NCBI GenBank assembly: GCA_964472565.1
Contig: CAYYNB010000203.1
Location: forward strand, 1-9,810
Reading direction: 5' to 3'
DNA length: 9,810 bases
Source: DATAMF01 sp964472565
Lineage (GTDB): Bacteria; Chloroflexota; Anaerolineae; Aggregatilineales; Aggregatilineaceae
Below are positions 1-4,993 of the stretch, piece after piece (the first letter of the stretch is position 1; each line of letters starts with the position of its first letter). A model generated the notes under the pieces. That model made no database searches and was not told the DNA's origin. It saw only the letters and a program-made list of their open reading frames with translations. The position numbers and the translations under genes were made by a program.

Positions 1-853
1 GGATTTCGCGTACGATCCGGGTCTGCTTCAGTGCCCGATTGCACACGAAGTCACCGGCTTCAATCGGCGGCGCAGCCGTGCCGATGGCGGCCTCCGGTTG
101 GCTTTCGCCCGGCACGTTATCCGTTGTGGATTCGGGTTCACCGACCAGATCGGCCTGCGCTGCCGCTTCGGGAACGATGTCGGCGCTGGGTGCCGTTGGC
201 TCAAAAACTAAAGCAACCTTACGCTCCGTCCCGTTTTTGCCGACACTCGCCTCGATCACCACGACCGGGTGCCCTTGTGCGGCCAGCGCCTCGCAGGTGG
301 CGCGGAGCTGGGGCCGGGCGACGAGTGCCATCTCGACGTGTTTGCCAACGGCGATGGGGCGGGTTTTGATGGCCTGCCGGGCGACAGACGCCAGGACTGC
401 CGCCTGGGTTCCATAGGCCTCATAGTTGGCCCCCATCTGGAGCAGGACAATGGCATCGTCATGCTGCGCTTGAAAACCCTGATACTGCTCCCACCAGGGC
501 TGGGCGTGTTTGTTAAAGGGCGCGCGGGTCGCGCCGCTGTTGGTCGCCATAGCTTCCTTTCTTTCCGGTTGAAGTTGATCATATTGGTCAAGCCAGTCGC
601 GTCCTTGCGGCGTCAGGCGGACCTTGATGTTGTACGGACTGGCTGAGGGTTTGTAGATGAACCCGCGATCTCGCAGTTGGCTGAGCGCACGGGCGCGGCG
701 AAGCGGGGTCACTGCCGGATGACCCGCACCGCCGCTCATATCCACGCCTTTGCCCTGGTCGTGGTCGTTGATGTAGCGCAGCACGGCCGCGAGGTCCGCA
801 TCGGGCAGCGGCGGGTTCTGGTGCCCGCGTGGGGCGGCGGTGACGGCGGTCAT
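1..853 (-). CDS. Winged-helix-like protein with MutS domain I-like segment (3' end cut by window edge)
   Basis: The frame is open from ATG 853 to the left edge, giving 284 visible residues. Residues about 20-92 look like a winged helix, with a helix through LRRARALSQLRDRGF and a wing ending in VRLTPQG. Residues about 117-217 resemble the N-terminal mismatch-contacting domain I of MutS: a PWWEQYQGFQAQ helix, then LLQMGANYEAYG where MutS has RMGDFYELF, then a VARPQLRATCEALAAQGHPVVVIE stretch matching the MutS 'LVxxGYKVAICEQ' region in order and spacing. The MutS mismatch-stacking Phe is Asn here, while the following Tyr-Glu is kept. No MutS ATPase is visible. Residues 218-265 are a low-complexity linker and the remainder is lost at the edge. 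The start overlaps the upstream stop as ATGA, indicating translational coupling. The MutS resemblance is by eye. A role in DNA binding is inferred, and the substrate is unknown. Confidence 0.72.
   Translation of the reverse strand, partial: MTAVTAAPRGHQNPPLPDADLAAVLRYINDHDQGKGVDMSGGAGHPAVTPLRRARALSQLRDRGFIYKPSASPYNIKVRLTPQGRDWLDQYDQLQPERKEAMATNSGATRAPFNKHAQPWWEQYQGFQAQHDDAIVLLQMGANYEAYGTQAAVLASVARQAIKTRPIAVGKHVEMALVARPQLRATCEALAAQGHPVVVIEASVGKNGTERKVALVFEPTAPSADIVPEAAAQADLVGEPESTTDNVPGESQPEAAIGTAAPPIEAGDFVCNRALKQTRIVREI
548..560 (-). promoter_or_regulatory. Internal ribosome-binding site and in-frame ATG
   Basis: Within the winged-helix/MutS-like gene, AAAGGAAG (560-553) lies just before an in-frame ATG at 550. 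It marks the junction between the winged-helix half and the MutS-like half. Translation from here would give a separate MutS-domain protein beginning MATNSGATRAPF. It could be an internal start or a relic of a gene fusion. The single long protein remains the default reading. Confidence 0.35.
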
Positions 854-1080
854 TTCTTCCGTCCGTTCCACCCGGCGGGCCACTGGCCCCACCCCGCGGC
901 GAGGGGCTGCGGGGTGCCGCTGTAGATTTGGACAGGGCCGGGAGTGCCGTTGCCGTGCCCGGTGGCGGGCCAGTTAACCGGCTGGGTGGTGATGGTCCCA
1001 TTGGCGTGGAAAAAGAACCAGGTGGTGCGCTGGGCAGCGGGGTGGTTCTGAAAGCCGCCGCCGATGATTTGATCACGCAT
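850..1080 (-). CDS. Small tryptophan-rich hypothetical protein (76 aa)
   Basis: ATG at 1080 is preceded by AAGAAGG with 7 bases of spacing, a good ribosome-binding site, and the stop overlaps the start of the next gene (ATGA). The protein is soluble-looking, without signal peptide or membrane helix. It is rich in Trp, Gly, Pro and Asn, with WFFFHANG near residue 21 and a C-terminal WGQWPAGWNGRKK. I recognise no family. The pattern of short aromatic strands suggests a small beta-sheet domain, but this is weak. The coupling to the winged-helix/MutS-like gene suggests related jobs. A competing frame across the same bases (1076 to 588) gives Ser/Pro/Arg-rich low-complexity protein and is taken as a shadow. 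Confidence 0.6.
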   Translation of the reverse strand: MRDQIIGGGFQNHPAAQRTTWFFFHANGTITTQPVNWPATGHGNGTPGPVQIYSGTPQPLAAGWGQWPAGWNGRKK

Positions 1081-1102
1081 AGGCTAACCTTCTTTGCGGT
1101 GA

Positions 1103-1132
1103 ATTGTAGAACGAGATTCCGTTAGGCTCCAA
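1103..1132 (-). promoter_or_regulatory. Possible promoter for the minus-strand pair at 1-1080
   Basis: A TACAAT -10 (1108-1103) lies 18 bases after a weak TTGGAG -35 (1132-1127), about 20 bases upstream of the ribosome-binding site of the 76-residue gene. The -10 is good and the -35 matches at three positions only. Confidence 0.35.
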
Positions 1133-1315
1133 ATTTTGAGCTGGTTCCATTTGGTTCGTTCTGCGGCACAAAAAACGTCCACGTCCAGGCCTCACTCTCC
1201 TTGATTCGCGCCGGGTTTGCACCGTCAGCGTGGCGTGGTTCTAAGGGTGGTAAAGGGCTGCGCTGGGATGATGGGTGCGGTGAGTATCAGAAATTCGTAA
1301 ACATAACTGTCTGTA
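1133..1315. other. Intergenic stretch without recognised feature
   Basis: This is the left part of the 340-base gap between the divergent genes starting at 1080 and 1421. I see no convincing gene: a 70-codon plus-strand frame from 1201 has no ribosome-binding site and runs through the palindromes at 1316-1370. The right part of the gap holds the operators and promoter listed separately. Confidence 0.5.
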
Positions 1316-1335
1316 TATTACGATTAACCGTAATA
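1316..1335. promoter_or_regulatory. 7-bp palindrome upstream of the XRE gene (possible operator)
   Basis: TATTACG (1316-1322) and CGTAATA (1329-1335) form a perfect inverted repeat around a 6-base spacer, ending exactly where the longer palindrome at 1336 begins. It could be an upstream operator for the XRE regulator or for another factor. Confidence 0.4.
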
Positions 1336-1370
1336 AAAGTCAAGGATTTCATTTCGAAATCCTTGACTTT
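1336..1370. promoter_or_regulatory. 15-bp perfect inverted repeat overlapping -35 (probable operator)
   Basis: AAAGTCAAGGATTTC (1336-1350) and GAAATCCTTGACTTT (1356-1370) are perfect complements around ATTTC. The right arm contains TTGACT, the best -35 for the XRE gene, so a protein bound here would block RNA polymerase. No T-run follows, so it is not an intrinsic terminator. Autorepression by the adjacent XRE protein is the natural inference. Confidence 0.6.
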
Positions 1371-1392
1371 GCACATGGCGTTACTGTATTCT
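1363..1392 (+). promoter_or_regulatory. Probable promoter of the XRE regulator
   Basis: TTGACT (1363-1368), 18-base spacer, TATTCT (1387-1392). The start codon is about 29 bases further on, leaving a very short leader. The -35 sits inside the 15-bp palindrome. Confidence 0.5.
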
Positions 1393-1420
1393 TGTATAAG
1401 ATATAGAAAGTGAGGCGCAT

Positions 1421-1690
1421 ATGTTCAGGAGCAGAGCGCCAATTCTGCTAGCCCAAAAAGAAGCGAGGGAGCGTCGCAAAATTACTCAGCGTGAGGTGTC
1501 GGAAGTAACGGGTATTCGTGCTCCGACAATTTCAGCGTGGATGAATTATGATACTTTCTCGCGGATCGATGCGAGTGTCGTGGCAGCGCTATGTGCATAC
1601 TTTAATTGTACATTTCACGATCTCGTCGAATTCGTTAACCCGGAAGAAGAAACGCAACCGGGGCAGCAGGTGGCGGTTGGTGTGAGATAA
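1421..1690 (+). CDS. XRE/Cro-type helix-turn-helix transcriptional regulator (89 aa)
   Basis: This is a small single-domain regulator of the Cro/CI helix-turn-helix class. The HTH spans about residues 20-42 (ITQREVSEVTGIRAPTISAW), with recognition helix residues around RAPTISAW. It is followed by the conserved layout of a basic/aromatic turn, a short helix (VVAALCAYFNC) and a C-terminal TFHDLVEFV. The tail after residue 73 is polar and disordered-looking. ATG 1421 follows a GTGAGG-type ribosome-binding site. The palindromes directly upstream suggest autoregulation. It is likely a repressor controlling element functions such as integration or copy number. Divergent genes on the minus strand at 1080 may share control. 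The family call is secure, the targets are not. Confidence 0.88.
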   Translation: MFRSRAPILLAQKEARERRKITQREVSEVTGIRAPTISAWMNYDTFSRIDASVVAALCAYFNCTFHDLVEFVNPEEETQPGQQVAVGVR

Positions 1691-1747
1691 GCACGCCAAC
1701 CGCCGGGGCGACCTGCCAGTAACAGGCCGCGCCAAACGCAATTCTAA

Positions 1748-1789
1748 CCCCGCTCGCTGATCTGCGCAGGTTAGCGGCGGGGGATTTTT
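1748..1789 (+). terminator. Intrinsic terminator of the XRE gene
   Basis: Stem CCCCGC-T-CGCT (1748-1758) pairs with AGCG-GCGGGG (1773-1782) with one bulged T, followed by G-A and five T (1785-1789). The loop contains the small palindrome CTGCGCAG. It lies 58 bases after the stop codon. Confidence 0.7.
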
Positions 1790-1869
1790 ACCATGCATTT
1801 TCAAATAGGATTAACTCTACAAAGTTCATAATGTGGTGGTTTGATCTGCTAAAATGGATTTACGGATAC

Positions 1870-1890
1870 ACTTTAACAGTTAAATACTTA
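1870..1890 (+). repeat. Direct repeat copy A (21 bp)
   Basis: ACTTTAACAG-TTAAATACTTA matches copy B at 2142-2162 at 17 of 21 positions, same strand, 272 bases apart. Candidate integrase arm-type site. Confidence 0.4.
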
Positions 1891-2019
1891 CCCTAACCTT
1901 GCATTGTTAAAACAGTAAGTTGTATCTTACAAGCAGTCTGGTGTTATAGTAAAAACCATAAGGGCTGGAACAGTTATTGAGTTCAACTAGACCAACCGAG
2001 GGCTGGTTTCTGATATGTC

Positions 2020-2044
2020 AACTATCTACTTTGTATAGATAGTT
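2020..2044. repeat. 9-bp inverted repeat
   Basis: AACTATCTA (2020-2028) and TAGATAGTT (2036-2044) are perfect complements around CTTTGTA. No T-run of terminator length follows. Could be a protein-binding site in the attachment region. Confidence 0.45.
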
Positions 2045-2110
2045 TGGCAGAAAAGCACTTGTCAGGAACGGTAAATCAGAGGTAGAGTGAAGTTAGTTCA
2101 GTTATTCTGC

Positions 2111-2131
2111 AAAAACGCCCGGACGGACGGG
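2111..2131 (-). terminator. Weak terminator-like hairpin downstream of integrase
   Basis: Read on the minus strand, CCCG (2131-2128), 6-base loop, CGGG (2121-2118), then C-G and five T (2115-2111). The stem is only four pairs. It lies about 180 bases beyond the integrase stop and past the tRNA fragment. Confidence 0.22.
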
Positions 2132-2141
2132 TCTGGGTAGC

Positions 2142-2162
2142 ACCTTAACAGTCGAATACTCA
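2142..2162 (+). repeat. Direct repeat copy B (21 bp)
   Basis: ACCTTAACAG-TCGAATACTCA is the partner of the copy at 1870-1890. Its right end overlaps the left arm of the 2157/2192 inverted pair. Confidence 0.4.
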
Positions 2163-2199
2163 ATGAAGTTCTTCGCAATGGCTAAGACTGAATTGAGTA
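2157..2199. repeat. 8-bp inverted repeat near the tRNA fragment
   Basis: TACTCAAT (2157-2164) and ATTGAGTA (2192-2199) are perfect complements. The right arm is part of ATTGAGT-ACCTAGAC, which resembles ATTGAGT-TCAACTAGAC at 1976-1992. Confidence 0.35.
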
Positions 2200-2234
2200 C
2201 CTAGACTGATCTCAAATTGGAATAAAGACGCAGA

Positions 2235-2265
2235 GGCCCCCGGTTCAAGTCCGGGCACCCCGACC
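2235..2265 (+). other. tRNA 3'-end fragment, probable tRNA-Pro attachment site core
   Basis: The sequence has the exact geometry of a tRNA 3' end: T stem CCCGG (2239-2243), T loop TTCAAGT (2244-2250), T stem CCGGG (2251-2255), acceptor strand CACCCCG (2256-2262), discriminator A and CC. The acceptor strand would pair with a 5' CGGGGTG, which fits bacterial tRNA-Pro. Upstream bases do not form the D or anticodon arms, so this is not a whole tRNA. It lies 43 bases from the end of the tyrosine recombinase. Because the integrase lies on the right and no tRNA body on the left, it looks like attP of a circular element (or a tandem junction), not attL. A short AGAGG/CCTCT pair flanks the core (2232-2236, 2264-2268). 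Confidence 0.68.
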
Positions 2266-2308
2266 TCTCCTGACCTTTTATGAACCAAGTTGTTGCAAAA
2301 TAGGACCC

Positions 2309-3331
2309 CTAAGAAGTCCCAAGCCGTCGGAATCGTTCGATGATTTCGTCGGCTTTTTTCTTGGCCCGCTTTTCCTCTTCAGTCAGTGGTCTTTCCTCCT
2401 GATGTGGCTTTTCTTCACTTGTCCGGTTTTTCGTCCCATTGAGCAGCCGTTCCGCCTCGCGCAGATCATTTTCATCCACGTCCTGGTAGTACTCAAATGT
2501 AATGGATGGATTGGTATGTCCCAAGTACGCCTGGGCGACCCGCACAGATACCCGTTGCTTTGAAAACGAATACCCCACGCGATGTCGAAAGCTGTGTGCC
2601 CCCAAGGATCGTTCCAGACCCACTTTTTTACCCAGCCGCCGGACGATCTGAGAAACACCCGCTGCCGTTAATGGGTTGTGACTGCTGCGCGTGCTGGTAA
2701 ACACAAAGTTATGTTTTACTTTCGGGCGAACAGCCAACCACGCGCGAATCGCTTCCGCCGTTTCAGGGCCAAAAAGAATCTCGCGCTGTTTATCCCCCTT
2801 CCCGATCACCCACCCAACATGGTCCTCCAAATCCAAACTATCCAACTGCAGCGTCGCCGCTTCTCCAGCCCGACAGCCAGATTGTTTCAACAAATACAGG
2901 ATAGCCCGATTTCGAGGATCAAACTGGGCACCCGCCAGAATCTGATCAGCTTCATTGTCCTTAATCGCCTTGCCCAGACCCAGGGGCCGTCGCGGTTTAC
3001 GGTTCACAATAGCTTTGGCCGGAGAGACCGCGACATACCCCTTTTCCTCAGCCCAGCGGAAGAACTTCTTAATCATTTTTATGTTTTTGTAGACCGTCAT
3101 TGAGCTGAGTTTGGTTTCTTCCGTGGGGCGGCGTGGGTGATCGGCATATTTGATGGTGCGATGGCTCATTTCATAGATGTACGCATCGATATCGACATCA
3201 CGAATGAGGTCCAACGGGCGGTCGGGGCCAATCGAGGCGACAAATTTCCGAAGGAATTTGGCGTAAGTCTCTCGGGTTTGATCAACGCGATACATGATCA
3301 AAAACGAATCTAAGGCTTCACTGAGTTTCAT
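2309..3331 (-). CDS. Tyrosine recombinase / site-specific integrase (340 aa)
   Basis: Catalyses strand exchange at attachment sites through a covalent 3'-phosphotyrosine. An N-terminal SAM-like core-binding domain occupies residues about 1-105. The catalytic domain holds Arg154 (SGCRAGEA), the beta-hairpin Lys in GKGDKQ (178-181), His246-x-x-Arg249 (HSFRH), His272 (LGHTNPS) and Tyr281 (FEYYQ), so all active-site residues are present. After residue 300 there is a charged Glu/Lys-rich helical tail. The ATG at 3331 is chosen because GGGAGGAAC lies directly before it. An in-frame ATG at 3367 adds 12 residues but lacks a ribosome-binding site. The stop points toward the tRNA fragment at 2235-2265, its likely recombination core. 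No excisionase is recognised nearby, although the XRE protein at 1421 might influence direction. Confidence 0.94.
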   Translation of the reverse strand: MKLSEALDSFLIMYRVDQTRETYAKFLRKFVASIGPDRPLDLIRDVDIDAYIYEMSHRTIKYADHPRRPTEETKLSSMTVYKNIKMIKKFFRWAEEKGYVAVSPAKAIVNRKPRRPLGLGKAIKDNEADQILAGAQFDPRNRAILYLLKQSGCRAGEAATLQLDSLDLEDHVGWVIGKGDKQREILFGPETAEAIRAWLAVRPKVKHNFVFTSTRSSHNPLTAAGVSQIVRRLGKKVGLERSLGAHSFRHRVGYSFSKQRVSVRVAQAYLGHTNPSITFEYYQDVDENDLREAERLLNGTKNRTSEEKPHQEERPLTEEEKRAKKKADEIIERFRRLGTS

Positions 3332-3415
3332 AGTTCCTCCCTCATCAAAAGTAATAATGCACTTCATTTAAGAAAGAGGAGGAATTTATCTAACTCGATT
3401 AAAAATAAATAGATC

Positions 3416-3450
3416 GCCTACCAGAAAATGCATTACCAACCCTGGTAGGC
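3416..3450. promoter_or_regulatory. 9-bp inverted repeat between divergent integrase and rep genes
   Basis: GCCTACCAG (3416-3424) and CTGGTAGGC (3442-3450) are perfect complements around a 17-base spacer containing ATGCAT. The position between divergent starts (3331 and 3581) fits an operator controlling integrase, rep or both. The binding protein is unknown. Confidence 0.5.
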
Positions 3451-3471
3451 AAAGTGCTACAGCAGCTAACG

Positions 3472-3499
3472 CTGACTGGAAGCTAAAACGAAGTATAGA
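3472..3499 (+). promoter_or_regulatory. Possible rep promoter
   Basis: CTGACT (3472-3477), 16-base spacer, TATAGA (3494-3499), leaving a leader of about 75 bases before the GTG start. The leader carries a small CAGCA/TGCTG hairpin (3536-3551). Moderate match only. Confidence 0.33.
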
Positions 3500-3580
3500 C
3501 AGGGCTATCCTGAATACCAAAAATCTCGTTTCTTCCAGCAAGCTCCTGCTGAGACAGATGTCAGGCGAAAGGAGTAAAAC

Positions 3581-4960
3581 GTGGTCGCACAAACAGCCAA
3601 ACATGCTGATAAGGCAACTGTTGAAATCAAAAATGAAACAGAACGGCTATCGGAAGAACTTCAACACATGACGACCCAGCGCGACAATTTAGCCGTACTT
3701 ATTCAGACCCTGGTCGCTTTACTGAACGAAGTCAGTCAAAAACATCTGCTCATTAACCGCGACGCGTGGCGGGCAGTCCTGCCCAAACTGGAAAAATGCC
3801 CTGCCCCAGCGATGCAAACGCTACTCTATCTGCTGGCGGATCTGGATGAAGCCGGTGTGACCCGCCAGGCCTGGACCGGCCTGCAGTTAGGAACGGCGCT
3901 GGGCCTTTCCAAAGCGACCCGCGACCGGCTGCTGGGGCCGCTGGAAGCGATGGGGATTCTGGCTGCCGAGCGGAGGGGCAAGCGCAAAGCGAAACACTAT
4001 CGGCTGCACATCGTGGTGAATAATACGCTTCTGGAGCGTATTGCAGCCGTGCAAATACGCTGTAGAAGCGTATTATCAGGCCCAGTGGTCGAGCCAGTTG
4101 GACCAACGCCCCCCCTTTCTAATACGCTGGTAGAGCGTACTGCGGTGGCAAATACGCTTCAAGAGCGTATTTCCAGCCCCAATACGCTGCCAACGCGTAT
4201 TGACGCCCTTGATGATGTTGAATCAGAATCAAACGCCCCTGATTCAGGGAATCCCTCAACAACAAACACGCCCTGGTCGTCCGCCGCGCTGGAAATTATT
4301 CAGGATGCCTATCGCGGCCTGGGCCTTTCCCACGACCTGAAACAGAAACTGTTTAACCTGCCTGCCGAACGCGCGCTGGCGCTCATTCTGCAAGCGCGGG
4401 AAAAAGGGACTCGCAACAAAGCAGGACTCTTACGACGAATGTTAGAGGATCAGAGCGATCCCTTAGTAGAATTCGAACAACATGCCCATAAAAAACTCCA
4501 TATGGAGGCGTATAAGGAGGCAGAGGACCTTCTGGTCGAGGCTGAGGAGACCCCTAATTCCCCCTGGCCCCAGCGCCGAACTGCGCCCCCTCCGGATGAA
4601 ATTGGCCTTGATGAGACGCCTGGCAATGGTCACTGGACGATGCGCCAAGCCTGGCCCTTGGTGCTGAATCAGCTGCAAATCCAACTGAACCGATCCACCT
4701 TTGACAGTTGGTTAGCGCACTCCATCCCGGAACACTTCGAAGATGGGGTCTTAACCGTGCGGGTGAGATATGCCTATGGGCCGGAGTGGTTGGAAAAACA
4801 TGCGCAGCATCTGGTCGAGCGGTGCCTGGCATCGATAGTGGAGACGCCTATTCCAGTGAGATGGATCAGTGAGGCGCGCCTGGCGCAAGGGGATGCCTGG
4901 GGCGCGATGCTGCGCCTGCTGTACAACGATGAAACGTGTGATGAGGCAGCGGCTCGCTGA
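3581..4960 (+). CDS. Replication initiator with winged helix and C-terminal DnaA-N-like domain (459 aa)
   Basis: GTG 3581 follows GAAAGGAG at optimal spacing. Residues 1-57 form a coiled-coil-like helix. Residues about 75-145 are a winged helix (LGTALGLSKATRDRLLGPLEAMGIL as turn and recognition helix, then a basic wing RRGKRKAKHYRL). Residues 146-230 are a low-complexity linker whose DNA carries the five palindromes. Residues about 231-320 are helical. Residues about 355-430 resemble DnaA domain I (N-terminal DnaA domain): WPLVLNQLQIQLNRSTFDSWL, FEDGVLTVRV, YGPEWLEKH and ERCLASIVETPIPVRW. In DnaA this domain contacts the DnaB helicase. Here it sits at the C-terminus of a protein lacking the DnaA AAA+ module. 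I infer that the winged helix binds the embedded repeats and the tail recruits helicase. It probably heads the operon continuing to 6119. Confidence 0.85.
   Translation: MVAQTAKHADKATVEIKNETERLSEELQHMTTQRDNLAVLIQTLVALLNEVSQKHLLINRDAWRAVLPKLEKCPAPAMQTLLYLLADLDEAGVTRQAWTGLQLGTALGLSKATRDRLLGPLEAMGILAAERRGKRKAKHYRLHIVVNNTLLERIAAVQIRCRSVLSGPVVEPVGPTPPLSNTLVERTAVANTLQERISSPNTLPTRIDALDDVESESNAPDSGNPSTTNTPWSSAALEIIQDAYRGLGLSHDLKQKLFNLPAERALALILQAREKGTRNKAGLLRRMLEDQSDPLVEFEQHAHKKLHMEAYKEAEDLLVEAEETPNSPWPQRRTAPPPDEIGLDETPGNGHWTMRQAWPLVLNQLQIQLNRSTFDSWLAHSIPEHFEDGVLTVRVRYAYGPEWLEKHAQHLVERCLASIVETPIPVRWISEARLAQGDAWGAMLRLLYNDETCDEAAAR
4022..4201. repeat. Five palindromic iterons inside the rep coding sequence (probable replication origin)
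   Basis: Five 21-bp units share the plan AATACGCT, 5-base spacer, AGCGTATT: 4022-4042 (perfect), 4054-4074 (perfect), 4121-4141 (one arm mismatch, AGCGTACT), 4151-4171 (perfect) and 4181-4201 (one mismatch, CGCGTATT). Start-to-start distances are 32, 67, 30 and 30 bases, near three helical turns between close neighbours. Spacers differ in sequence. Units 1, 3, 4 and 5 lie in one reading phase and encode NT-L-x-x-R variants. Unit 2 lies in another phase and encodes IRCRSVL, so selection is on the DNA. The layout (palindromic iterons in the linker-coding part of the initiator gene) is that of lambda ori within gene O. Confidence 0.85.
4219..4256. repeat. Second palindrome pair beside the iterons (possible unwinding-region element)
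   Basis: TGAATCAG (4219-4226) and CTGATTCA (4239-4246) are perfect complements around 12 bases, followed at once by AGGGA-A-TCCCT (4246-4256). The stretch 4205-4275 is locally poorer in GC than flanking rep sequence, and lies where lambda has its AT-rich unwinding region after the iterons. Functional meaning is inferred. Confidence 0.4.
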
Positions 4961-4993
4961 AAACACGAGCGGCAGCCAGGAGGAATGGGATAC

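Larger units (their letters stand above)
1790..2234. other. AT-richer non-coding region with repeats (probable attachment-site arm)
   Basis: About 440 bases without a supportable gene on either strand and clearly richer in A+T than the flanks. It holds direct repeats (1870/2142 and 1976/2192), the palindrome TTTAAC-A-GTTAAA at 1872-1884, a 9-bp palindrome at 2020-2044 and the 8-bp inverted pair at 2157/2192. It runs directly into the tRNA 3' fragment beside the integrase. This is the composition expected of an integrase arm region, though an origin or small RNA locus cannot be excluded. Confidence 0.45.

Noticed and set aside
39..646. Several plus-strand frames over the left end
   Set aside because: Antisense to the MutS-like gene, with biased Ala/Arg/Gly composition and no domain-like pattern.
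588..1076. 162-codon minus-strand frame
   Set aside because: Low-complexity Ser/Pro/Arg-rich protein in a GC-rich region. The overlapping 76-residue gene and the winged-helix gene have ribosome-binding sites and domain-like sequence.
1336..1370. Intrinsic terminator
   Set aside because: The perfect stem is AT-rich and lacks a following T-run; it overlaps a promoter instead.
1589..1804. 71-codon minus-strand frame
   Set aside because: Runs through the XRE gene and its terminator; Arg/Leu-rich and featureless.
2235..2265. Complete tRNA gene
   Set aside because: Only T arm and acceptor strand are present; upstream bases do not form D or anticodon arms.
4022..4201. CRISPR array
   Set aside because: Units are palindromic, within a coding frame, with 5-base variable centres and uneven 9-46-base gaps, no spacers of constant length and no cas genes.
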